Source of the DNA: Chloroflexia bacterium
GTDB taxonomy: Bacteria > Chloroflexota > Chloroflexia > Thermomicrobiales > UBA6265
Assembly (NCBI GenBank): GCA_013698495.1
Contig: JACCUV010000095.1
Coordinates: 1 to 5,619 of the forward strand
Direction: 5' to 3'
DNA length: 5,619 bases
Made by a program: the position numbers and the translations under genes
The notes under the pieces: generated by a model
What the model saw: the letters and a program-made list of their open reading frames with translations, nothing else
Told to the model about the DNA's origin: nothing
Databases searched by the model: none
In this document: one piece after another, positions 1 to 5,619 of the stretch
Layout: every line of letters starts with the position of its first letter
Numbering within the stretch: position 1 is the first letter of the stretch

Positions 1-86
1 AGCACGGACCGCGTTTAGACCTCGCCACCGATCCGACCTCGCACTTTGCCAGGTTGCTTCGGCTTGCCGCGGACGTTGTCCCATGA
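1..86 (+). CDS. C-terminal end of an ABC exporter subunit (partial, cut by the window start)
   Basis: Reading from base 3, 27 codons are open until a TGA at 84-86. The tail includes the stretch ATDPTSHFARLLRLA, which resembles the end of ABC exporter nucleotide-binding domains, where a 'DP.S.FA.L.R' helix often follows the last strand. The stop overlaps the ATG of the next gene as ATGA (83-86), the usual arrangement of co-translated subunits. Taken with the degenerate ATPase site of the downstream protein, this is most simply the partner half of a heterodimeric ABC exporter, presumably the half with the intact catalytic Glu. Only the tail is visible, so the family call rests on a short C-terminal motif and on context. 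No catalytic motif can be checked here. Confidence 0.6.
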   Translation, partial: HGPRLDLATDPTSHFARLLRLAADVVP

Positions 87-1864
87 AGCCCTATGCGACC
101 TGGCGATACCTGGTGAAGATGATTCGCTATGCGCCCTGGCTGAGCCTGATTCACGCGGTGTTGTGGGGCGCGATGAACATGTCGTCACTGTTGCCGGGGT
201 TGATTGCCAGCGTGTTCTTCGATGCGCTCACCGGCGAGGCGCGCCTCGCCGGAGGCACGATGGGACTGGTCGTGCTGTTGGCGATGCTCGCGGTGGCCCG
301 CGCGGCACTGTGGCTGATTGCCGGTTTTGTCGAGATCACGATGCGTTTCACGATGGCCGGGTTGCTCCGCCGCAATATGCTGCGGCACGTGCTGAAGCGA
401 CCGGGAGCCCAGGTGCTGCCCTATTCCATCGGCGAAACGATCAGCCGCTTTCGCGACGATGCCTATGCCGCCGAGGACAGCCTGGACTGGACCGATGAGA
501 TTGTGGTCCAGGGCATGATCGCGATCGCGGCGTTGGTTGTCCTCTGGCACATCGATTCCCGGATCACGATGGTTGTGATCGTGCCCCTGGTGTTCGTGAC
601 AATCGTCGCGCAGCGAGCCAGCGCCGCGCTTGGCCGGTACCGCGCGGCGAGTAGCCAGGCCACCAGCCGGGTCACGGGAGCGATCGGGGACATCCTTGCG
701 GCGGCGCCAACGATTCAAGCCGCGGGAGCCGAAGCGCGAATCGTCGCCCACTTCCGACGGCTTAACGACAAGCGCCGGACCACGGTGCTGGCCGATCGCG
801 TGGCGACGCAGGCCCTGGACGCGATATCGGTCAACATGGCGGTGATGGGCTCGGGCCTGGTGATGCTGCTGGCGGCGGAAAGCATTCGCAATGGCAGCCT
901 GACCGTGGGCGACTTTGTCCTGTTCGTCGCCTACCTCGGTTTCATCACCGAATTCACGACAGGGCTCGGTCAGTTCCTGGCCCACTACCGGCAGAGCGGA
1001 GTGGCCTTCGAACGGATGGATGCATTGCTGGGGAGTGCTCCGCCAGCCGCGCTGGTGGCGCCGACGCCCTTGCACCTGCGCGGTCCGCTGCCGACTGTGC
1101 CGCCGCCAGTGCACGTGGGCGCCGATCGGTTGGAGCTCGTGGAAGCGCGGGGTTTGACCTATCGCCATCCGGGGTCGGATCGCGGCATCGTGGACGTGGA
1201 CCTGCGCCTGCCGCGAAGATCGCTGACCGTGGTGACGGGACGCGTCGGAGCGGGCAAGACCACACTTTTGCGGACGTTCCTGGGCTTGCTTCCTGCGCAG
1301 GCGGGTGAGGTGAGGTGGAATGGGCATCTCGTGGACGACGTGGCAGGCTTCCTTATTCCGCCAAATGCGGCGTACACGCCGCAGGTCCCGCGCCTGTTCA
1401 GCGATACGTTGAAGCAAAACATCCTCCTCGGGCAGCCTGAAACCCCGGTGGCGTTAGCTGGCGCGGTGCGCGGCGCCGTCCTTGAACGCGACGTGCGGTT
1501 GCTGGAGCACGGACTAGAGACGACAGTCGGCACGCGGGGCGTCAAGCTCTCGGGCGGTCAGGTTCAGCGCACGGCGGCGGCGCGGATGCTCGTGCGCGGC
1601 GCCGACTTGCTGGCGATCGACGACCTTTCCAGCGCGCTGGATGTGGAGACGGAGCGCGTGTTGTGGGATCGGCTTTTCGCAAGCGGCGATGTGACGTGCC
1701 TCGCCGTCTCGCACCGCCGGATCGCGCTGCGCCGCGCCGACCACATCATCGTCCTGAAGGAGGGGTGTGTCGCAGCCGAGGGAACGCTCGATTTCCTGCT
1801 GGCGAATAGCGCGGAGATGCGGTCCATCTGGGACGACACGGAGGACGGCGAAGACCGGGTGTAG
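83..1864 (+). CDS. ABC exporter half-transporter (membrane domain fused to ATPase domain), degenerate catalytic site
   Basis: A 593-residue type IV (exporter-fold) ABC half-transporter in the cytoplasmic membrane. The N-terminal half carries about six hydrophobic segments, near residues 16-46, 60-84, 139-158, 160-180, 247-268 and 275-297. The ATPase domain follows from about residue 350: aromatic A-loop Y360, Walker A GRVGAGKT (386-393, Lys392), Q-loop Gln434 in YTPQ, signature LSGGQ (489-493), Walker B ending in Asp513, D-loop SALD (517-520) and H-loop His544. The residue after Walker B is Asp514 (AIDDLSSALD) instead of the catalytic Glu. This is known for the degenerate subunits of heterodimeric exporters such as TM287 and BmrC, and it fits the upstream overlapping ABC gene. 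The start at 83 is the only start codon in this frame back to the window edge. It has no clear Shine-Dalgarno sequence, so translation is probably coupled through the ATGA overlap. The substrate cannot be told from sequence; drug, lipid or peptide export are all possible. Confidence 0.95.
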   Translation: MKPYATWRYLVKMIRYAPWLSLIHAVLWGAMNMSSLLPGLIASVFFDALTGEARLAGGTMGLVVLLAMLAVARAALWLIAGFVEITMRFTMAGLLRRNMLRHVLKRPGAQVLPYSIGETISRFRDDAYAAEDSLDWTDEIVVQGMIAIAALVVLWHIDSRITMVVIVPLVFVTIVAQRASAALGRYRAASSQATSRVTGAIGDILAAAPTIQAAGAEARIVAHFRRLNDKRRTTVLADRVATQALDAISVNMAVMGSGLVMLLAAESIRNGSLTVGDFVLFVAYLGFITEFTTGLGQFLAHYRQSGVAFERMDALLGSAPPAALVAPTPLHLRGPLPTVPPPVHVGADRLELVEARGLTYRHPGSDRGIVDVDLRLPRRSLTVVTGRVGAGKTTLLRTFLGLLPAQAGEVRWNGHLVDDVAGFLIPPNAAYTPQVPRLFSDTLKQNILLGQPETPVALAGAVRGAVLERDVRLLEHGLETTVGTRGVKLSGGQVQRTAAARMLVRGADLLAIDDLSSALDVETERVLWDRLFASGDVTCLAVSHRRIALRRADHIIVLKEGCVAAEGTLDFLLANSAEMRSIWDDTEDGEDRV

Positions 1865-1904
1865 GTCAGGTTCAGCGCGACTTGTCGCAATCAGGACCCT
1901 CGTC

Positions 1905-4286
1905 TCATCGATGGGGGCCAACAGCCGGTGGCGCTGCTGGTCGCCGAGGCGCATTCTGCATTGCCGACCAGACGCGCTCAGGGGTGAGAGGCGTGTTGAG
2001 GTGAGTGATGCCCCATGGTTCCAGGGCGTCGATCACGGCATTGACGGTTGCCGGAATGGCGCCGACGGTCGCCGATTCGCCGACTCCCTTGGCCCCGAGC
2101 GGATTCAGGTTGGTTGGCGTCTCGGTGTGGCAGGACTCGAACTCTGGAAAGTGATGGGCGCGAGGCACGACATAGTCGTTCAATGTGCCGGAGAGGATCT
2201 CGCCAGATTTGTCGTAGTGTATTTCCTCGAGCAAAGCCTGGCCGATGCCCTGGGCGAGTCCACCGTGGACCTGACCGGTGACCAACATGGGGCTGATAAT
2301 CTTGCCGCAATCGTCGACCGCGACGTAGCGCACGAACTCGATCTCCCCTGTTTCCGGACAGATTTCAACGACCGCGACGTGCGCGCCAAACGGGAAGGTA
2401 GTTCCGGGCGGGCGGAAGTAGGTTGTCGATTCCAGGCCTGCGTCGATCTCGTCCGGGAGATCGTCGCTGTAGGCGGCCGCTGCAACGTCGGAGAGGCTGA
2501 CGAAGTGGCCTGGGGCGCCAGCCACGCAATACACGCCATTCTCGAGTGCGGTGTCGTCGATTGAGGCTTCGAGCAGGTGGGCGGCGATCTGCTTCGCCTT
2601 CTCGCGAACCTTGTCGAGCGAGAGCATCAGCGCCGCGCCCCCCATTGCGAGCCCGCGACTGCCCATGGTGCCTATACCTTGCGGGGTGTTGCCGGTGTCA
2701 CCGTGCCGCACGATCACCGCGTCGAAGTCGGCACCGATGTTATCGACAGCAAGCTGGGCAAAGGTCGTTTCCTGGCCCTGACCATGCGGCGAAATGCCGG
2801 TGAAGATCGTCACGGCGCCGCTCGGTTCGACGCGCACGGTTGAACTCTCGAACGGACCAAAGCCACAACCCTCGACGTAGCTGGAGAGGCCGATGCCAAT
2901 GAACCGGCCCGCCTTCCGGAGGCTAACTTGCTCCTGCCGCAGCGCATCGTAATCGACTACTTCCAGCGCCTTTCGCAGCGCCTTGTCGTAGTCGCCCGAG
3001 TCGTACTGCTTGCCCGACAAGGTGTCGAATGGGAACTGGTCCGGCTGGATGAAATTCACGCGCCGGACCTCGGCCGGATCGAGACCCGCGGCATCGGCCA
3101 CCAGATCGATAACCCGCTCGATGTAGTAGGCTGCCTCGGGCCGGCCGGCGCCCCGGTAGGCAAAATTCGCGCCAGTGTTGGAGTAGACCATGGTGCATAC
3201 ATAATCGAGCGCCGGGATATCATAGCACCCGGTGGACATGTCCCAGGTGGAGGTCGCCAGGAAGAGACCCTTCGGCAGCGCCCCCGCATCGCCGATCACG
3301 CGGGCACGGAGGGCGAGAATTTTGCCGGTCTCGTCCGCCGCCGCCTCCATCTCGGCCCACTGGTTGCGGCCGTGAGCGCTGCCGAGAAAGTTCTCGGAAC
3401 GCGTCTCGGTCCACTTCACCGGTCGCTTCAGCCGGTACGCCACGGCGGAAACCAGATAATCCTCCGGATTAGAACCTATCTTTTGGCCGAACCCGCCTCC
3501 GACTTCCGGGGCGATGCACCTCACCTGGTTCTGTGCGAGGCCGAGTGCTTTCGCGATATCGTTGCGGTTCCAGTGGGGCGACTGGGTTGAGCTCCAGAAC
3601 GTCAGACCTTGAGTGAGGGGATTGTCCGCCGCGAGCACCGCGCGCGGCTCGATCGGTACAGCGCTTAACCGCTGGCAACGAATCCGGGCGCTCACCGTGA
3701 ACGCGGCAATGGCAAAGGCGGCCTCGACATCGGCGCCGCGCTTGCCGCCGACAACGGCGCCGATGTTTCGTTCGACATCGTCATAGACGAGAGGGGAACC
3801 CTCCGTCATCGCCGCATAGACATCGGTGACCGCCTCGAGCGGTTCGACATCGACCTCAACGAGCTCGGCGGCATCGACCGCCTGCGCACGCGTTTCCGCA
3901 ATGACCATGGCGATAGGTTCGCCTACGAACCGGACCTTACCCGTCGCGAGGAGCGTGGTAGTGGGAACGGAAATGGCGACCCCGACCTCGGCCTCCATTT
4001 GAGGGGTGTTCCCTTCGCCGCTCTCCTCGCCGCGAGCGGAGGTATCGGTGGTTGCCAGATAGTGGGACAGGTTGTCACCCGTGATTACCGCAACAGTCCC
4101 AGGCGCGGCCGCTGCCGCAGTGGCATCGACGCCATGAAGGACGCCGTGCGGAAACTGGCTGCGGACAAATGCGGCGTGCAGGATGTTGGGCAACCGCACG
4201 TCATCCACGTAGGTCGAAGTTCCTGTAATGAGGCGAGGGTCTTCCTTGCGGCGAACCCGGGCGCCAACCATTTTGCCGATGGCCAT
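1905..4286 (-). CDS. Molybdenum hydroxylase large subunit, form II CoxL-like (xanthine dehydrogenase/CO dehydrogenase family)
   Basis: A 793-residue molybdopterin cytosine dinucleotide-binding large subunit, close to the usual length for CoxL-type proteins. The N-terminal 'hammerhead' domain starts with the typical GARVRRKEDPRLITG stretch (8-22) and continues through VRFVGEPIAMVIAET (118-132). The molybdenum-binding part shows GGGFGQK (263-269), the active-site loop AYRGAGR (376-382), GQGQET (502-507), GQVHGG (671-676) and GVGE with the presumed catalytic base Glu737. AYRGAGR is the form II signature. Form I, the true aerobic CO dehydrogenase, has AYRCSFR with a Cys that binds copper; Gly379 takes that place here. 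CO oxidation is therefore unlikely and the real substrate, perhaps an aldehyde or heterocycle, is unknown. The frame is open further upstream to a start at 4400, but 4286 is preferred: it has GGAGAG 8 nt upstream and the family's normal N-terminus. The family normally works with an FAD subunit and a 2Fe-2S subunit, neither of which adjoins this gene. Confidence 0.93.
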   Translation of the reverse strand: MAIGKMVGARVRRKEDPRLITGTSTYVDDVRLPNILHAAFVRSQFPHGVLHGVDATAAAAAPGTVAVITGDNLSHYLATTDTSARGEESGEGNTPQMEAEVGVAISVPTTTLLATGKVRFVGEPIAMVIAETRAQAVDAAELVEVDVEPLEAVTDVYAAMTEGSPLVYDDVERNIGAVVGGKRGADVEAAFAIAAFTVSARIRCQRLSAVPIEPRAVLAADNPLTQGLTFWSSTQSPHWNRNDIAKALGLAQNQVRCIAPEVGGGFGQKIGSNPEDYLVSAVAYRLKRPVKWTETRSENFLGSAHGRNQWAEMEAAADETGKILALRARVIGDAGALPKGLFLATSTWDMSTGCYDIPALDYVCTMVYSNTGANFAYRGAGRPEAAYYIERVIDLVADAAGLDPAEVRRVNFIQPDQFPFDTLSGKQYDSGDYDKALRKALEVVDYDALRQEQVSLRKAGRFIGIGLSSYVEGCGFGPFESSTVRVEPSGAVTIFTGISPHGQGQETTFAQLAVDNIGADFDAVIVRHGDTGNTPQGIGTMGSRGLAMGGAALMLSLDKVREKAKQIAAHLLEASIDDTALENGVYCVAGAPGHFVSLSDVAAAAYSDDLPDEIDAGLESTTYFRPPGTTFPFGAHVAVVEICPETGEIEFVRYVAVDDCGKIISPMLVTGQVHGGLAQGIGQALLEEIHYDKSGEILSGTLNDYVVPRAHHFPEFESCHTETPTNLNPLGAKGVGESATVGAIPATVNAVIDALEPWGITHLNTPLTPERVWSAMQNAPRRPAAPPAVGPHR

Positions 4287-4294
4287 GCGCGGCA

Positions 4295-4300
4295 CTCTCC
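4295..4300 (-). promoter_or_regulatory. Shine-Dalgarno sequence of the CoxL-like gene
   Basis: GGAGAG on the minus strand, 8 nt before the ATG at 4286. It decides the start: the longer frame beginning at 4400 would add 38 residues unlike the family's N-terminus and would begin inside the predicted promoter. Confidence 0.75.
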
Positions 4301-4314
4301 AGTGGCGAACCACT
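4301..4314 (-). promoter_or_regulatory. UUCG-loop hairpin in the 5' leader, touching the Shine-Dalgarno sequence
   Basis: In the mRNA the sequence is AGTGG TTCG CCACT, a perfect 5-bp stem closed by a UUCG tetraloop. Its 3' arm ends at 4301 and the GGAGAG ribosome site begins at 4300, so there is no gap. A hairpin here could modulate ribosome access or protect the leader, but a 5-bp stem is short and the role is inferred only. Confidence 0.4.
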
Positions 4315-4359
4315 CCGCCCTGGACGGCAAAGCGCGCCCGGACGACTCTCGTATTCAAT

Positions 4360-4374
4360 AATGACGACGTCATT
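4360..4374. promoter_or_regulatory. Inverted repeat at the -10/start region, possible operator
   Basis: AATGAC GAC GTCATT: two perfect 6-bp arms around a 3-bp centre. It overlaps the downstream half of the predicted -10 box (4372-4377) and covers the predicted transcription start (about 4365). A dimeric repressor bound here would block the promoter. No regulator family is recognised from the half-site. Confidence 0.4.
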
Positions 4375-4400
4375 CTCCGTGGCGCCACCAAGCCGGTCAA
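4372..4400 (-). promoter_or_regulatory. Candidate sigma70-type promoter for the CoxL-like gene
   Basis: On the minus strand, TTGACC (4400-4395, 5 of 6 consensus bases) is followed after exactly 17 nt by GAGAAT (4377-4372, 4 of 6). Transcription would begin near 4365 and give a leader of about 79 nt before the ATG at 4286. The region lies in the 265-bp gap behind the thioredoxin-like gene, so the CoxL-like gene probably has its own promoter. The weak -10 box would fit a regulated promoter. This is a prediction from consensus and spacing alone. Confidence 0.45.
4379..4388. promoter_or_regulatory. 10-bp perfect palindrome in the promoter spacer, possible second operator
   Basis: GTGGCGCCAC is a perfect palindrome lying wholly between the predicted -35 and -10 boxes. 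A looser inverted repeat, CCGGT (4393-4397) and ACCGG (4407-4411) with 9 nt between the arms, surrounds the -35 box. In GC-rich DNA such short palindromes also arise by chance; position is the main argument. Confidence 0.3.
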
Positions 4401-4551
4401 TGCTCAACCGGTATGACGCGTAGAGGCGTGACCTGGCAAGTCGGCAACGGCGCCTGCCGTCCTCATCGCCACTTGGAAGCGAACCCAACACCCACGAGAA
4501 AAGCGAAGATGGTCTGCGCTGTTGCTGGTGGCGCGCCGTGCGACACAAGGA

Positions 4552-5244
4552 TCAGTCGCGGGCGGCGTCGATGTAGGGCAGGAGGTCGGCGGGATCGTCG
4601 AATGGCGTCAACAGCACGGTGGCGATGTCGCCATCGGGATCGACGATGTAGGTGGCGGGAAACGCGAATACCCGATAGGCCGTCTGGATTGCGCCATTGA
4701 CGCGATCGCCACCCTCGGTGTCGCGACCGATCGGATAGGTAATCCCGAACTCGGCGGCGAAGGCGCGGGCCTCATCCTCCCTGTCCGTCTTGGCGCCGAC
4801 GCCGACAAACACGACGTCGGCTCCAGCCAGATCCGAAGCCGCCTGGAGCGCCGGCATTTCGTCACGGCACGGTTCGCACCACGAGGCCCAGAAGTTGATC
4901 ACCACGACTTTCCCACGATGATCGGCGAGCCGAAACGTGCCACCATCGAAGAGCGTCATCTCGAATGCCGGGGCCACATCCGCATCGTCGGAATCGCGAT
5001 TACCAAGCACATTTGCGAGGCCAATCGCCAGAACCACGAGCACGACGATGCCGCCCAGGATCCATGGCGACTTCCGGCCGTAGCCGATCCGGCCATGCGC
5101 GCGCAAATCCTCCTCGGTATCGGCAAGCGTCATCGGTTTGCCGGATATTCCGACCAGCGAGCGGGGGCCAGATGCGGTGGGAGGATCAGTGAACACGGTT
5201 CGTGTGTCAGGGGGCACGTCAGGTTGCGGGACATCGGCGCTCAA
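4552..5244 (-). CDS. Membrane-anchored thioredoxin-like protein, TlpA/ResA type
   Basis: A 230-residue protein with three parts: a polar, proline-rich N-terminal tail (1-59), one membrane segment (about 60-80, preceded by Arg57-Lys58, so N-terminus inside) and an extracytoplasmic thioredoxin fold (about 90-228). The fold shows VVVINFWASWCEPC with the redox pair Cys123/Cys126, and the cis-proline Pro196 in FAFPATYIVD. Proteins of this family reduce or exchange disulfides outside the membrane, for example on apocytochrome c or copper-site proteins; the target here is unknown. No CcdA-like electron donor or cytochrome maturation gene is visible. The start is TTG at 5244, overlapping by 2 nt the TGA of the upstream gene, with GAGGG at 5251-5255, 6 nt before it. 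An in-frame ATG at 5133 (Met38) lacks a ribosome site and is less likely. The cytoplasmic tail is longer than usual for the family. Alternatively it could be called a peroxiredoxin-like AhpC/TSA domain, but the CxxC pair favours TlpA/ResA. Confidence 0.9.
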   Translation of the reverse strand: MSADVPQPDVPPDTRTVFTDPPTASGPRSLVGISGKPMTLADTEEDLRAHGRIGYGRKSPWILGGIVVLVVLAIGLANVLGNRDSDDADVAPAFEMTLFDGGTFRLADHRGKVVVINFWASWCEPCRDEMPALQAASDLAGADVVFVGVGAKTDREDEARAFAAEFGITYPIGRDTEGGDRVNGAIQTAYRVFAFPATYIVDPDGDIATVLLTPFDDPADLLPYIDAARD

Positions 5245-5619
5245 CTGAGTCCCTCAATCACTTCCCGGACCTGGTCCCGCAACTCGTCGTCGCCGCCGAT
5301 CAGGACCGCGATCACGTTCGCTCCCTCAAATGCAGTGAGCGGTTGCCCGTCGCTGACGTCGTTATCGGATTCAGTTAGCAGGGTCATTGTGGCCGGTTCG
5401 ACCCTCCTGAAGGCTTGCTCGCGCGCCAGTCCGGCGATGGAGGCATCGGCGCCGGTAAAGAAGAAGACGTAAACATTCGTGTCACCAACTTCCAGGTTTT
5501 GTCCTGGAGGATCGATCTGGTTGGCGTTCGCGGTCGCCGGAGATCGACCGTAGTCGACCTCAAGACCAGCTTCGTCCAGGGCAGTCACAACATTGACCAG
5601 GCTGTACATGCCGGCGGCG
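5241..5619 (-). CDS. Protein of unknown function, C-terminal part (cut by the window end)
   Basis: The frame is open to the right edge, so the start is probably outside; the first Met inside the window is at 5609 and leaves 122 residues. No family is recognised with confidence. The visible part begins with a helix-like stretch YSLVNVVTALDEAGLEVDYG, then IDPPGQNLEVGDTNVYVFFF, and ends with a hydrophobic strand NVIAVLIGGDDELRDQVREV. This resembles the small secreted or lipoprotein-type proteins of Chloroflexota and Actinobacteria that combine 'aL..aG..V', 'PG..l.v.g..v.vf.y' and a final 'n.iv.y.g.d' strand, but that link is from memory of the pattern and is tentative. A signal or lipoprotein peptide would lie upstream of the window. 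Its stop overlaps the start of the thioredoxin-like gene, so the two are co-translated and may share a role outside the membrane. Confidence 0.8.
   Translation of the reverse strand, partial: AAGMYSLVNVVTALDEAGLEVDYGRSPATANANQIDPPGQNLEVGDTNVYVFFFTGADASIAGLAREQAFRRVEPATMTLLTESDNDVSDGQPLTAFEGANVIAVLIGGDDELRDQVREVIEGLS
5251..5255 (-). promoter_or_regulatory. Ribosome binding site supporting the TTG start of the thioredoxin-like gene
   Basis: GAGGG on the minus strand inside the 3' end of the upstream gene, 6 nt before TTG (5244-5242). Together with the TTGA start/stop overlap it supports translational coupling and the choice of a non-ATG start. Confidence 0.6.

Larger units (their letters stand above)
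4287..4551. other. Intergenic region between the thioredoxin-like and CoxL-like genes
   Basis: This 265-bp gap holds the candidate promoter, palindromes and leader hairpin listed separately (about 4287-4412). The half nearer the thioredoxin-like gene (4413-4551) shows no supported gene, no RNA gene and no convincing intrinsic terminator. The short T-run on the minus strand at about 4499-4502 is not preceded by a stable hairpin. Confidence 0.6.

Noticed and set aside
1..18. Short open stretch in frame 1 ending STDRV-stop, similar to the EDRV end of the ABC protein
   Set aside because: The frame beginning at base 3 gives a much better ABC-like tail and the ATGA overlap; the EDRV-like match is four residues and likely chance.
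185..1417. A 410-codon open frame on the minus strand opposite the ABC gene
   Set aside because: It is rich in Arg, His and Gln with no domain or hydrophobic core, as expected for the antisense of a GC-rich gene. The plus-strand ABC motifs explain the region fully.
1877..1888. Possible bidirectional terminator GCGA-CTTG-TCGC between the convergent genes
   Set aside because: The stem is only 4 bp and no T-run follows on either strand.
1767..2564. A 265-codon open frame on the plus strand spanning the end of the ABC gene and the end of the CoxL-like gene
   Set aside because: It overlaps two well-supported genes and the convergent gap, and its composition is that of a shadow frame.
1905..4286. 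True aerobic CO dehydrogenase (form I coxL)
   Set aside because: The copper-binding Cys of the AYRCSFR loop is missing; the loop reads AYRGAGR, so naming it coxL for CO oxidation would overstate the evidence.
4287..4400. Longer start for the CoxL-like gene at 4400
   Set aside because: The additional 38 residues do not resemble the family's N-terminus, there is no need for them given GGAGAG before 4286, and the start would fall inside the predicted promoter.
4522..5472. A 316-codon open frame on the plus strand opposite the thioredoxin-like gene and its neighbour
   Set aside because: It runs antisense across two genes, one with clear WCEPC and cis-proline motifs, and shows no recognisable domain.

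Overview
The window is GC-rich, tightly packed bacterial DNA with no sign of mobile elements, RNA genes or CRISPR. The organism cannot be fixed from the sequence. High GC, a form II CoxL-type molybdenum hydroxylase, an ABC half-transporter of this type and a membrane-anchored TlpA-like protein would fit a Chloroflexota (Thermomicrobia-like) or actinobacterial-type genome. That is an impression from general protein style, not a demonstrated placement.

Left third, plus strand (1-1864): the last 27 codons of one ABC exporter subunit overlap by ATGA the start of a complete second ABC exporter half-transporter of 593 residues. The complete subunit has Walker A, Q-loop, LSGGQ signature, D-loop and H-loop, but Asp stands where the catalytic Glu after Walker B should be. 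The pair therefore looks like a heterodimeric exporter with one degenerate ATPase site, as in TM287/288 or BmrCD.

Middle (1905-4286, minus strand): a complete 793-residue large subunit of the xanthine dehydrogenase/aldehyde oxidase/CO dehydrogenase family. Its active-site loop reads AYRGAGR, the form II 'CoxL-like' signature, and lacks the Cys of true CO dehydrogenase. Neither the FAD (CoxM) nor the iron-sulfur (CoxS) partner gene is next to it. It converges on the ABC gene with only 40 bp between the stop codons. Upstream lies a 265-bp intergenic region with a good candidate sigma70-type promoter, two palindromes inside that promoter, and a UUCG-loop hairpin directly against the Shine-Dalgarno sequence.

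Right part (4552-5619, minus strand): a two-gene translationally coupled unit. A partial gene of unknown function runs off the right edge. Its stop codon overlaps the TTG start of a membrane-anchored thioredoxin-like protein (WCEPC motif) of the TlpA/ResA type. No functional link between this redox pair, the molybdenum hydroxylase and the exporter can be shown. They look like three independent transcription units. I saw no clearly novel multi-gene system; the most interesting points are the orphan form II CoxL with its operator-rich promoter and the degenerate ABC subunit.
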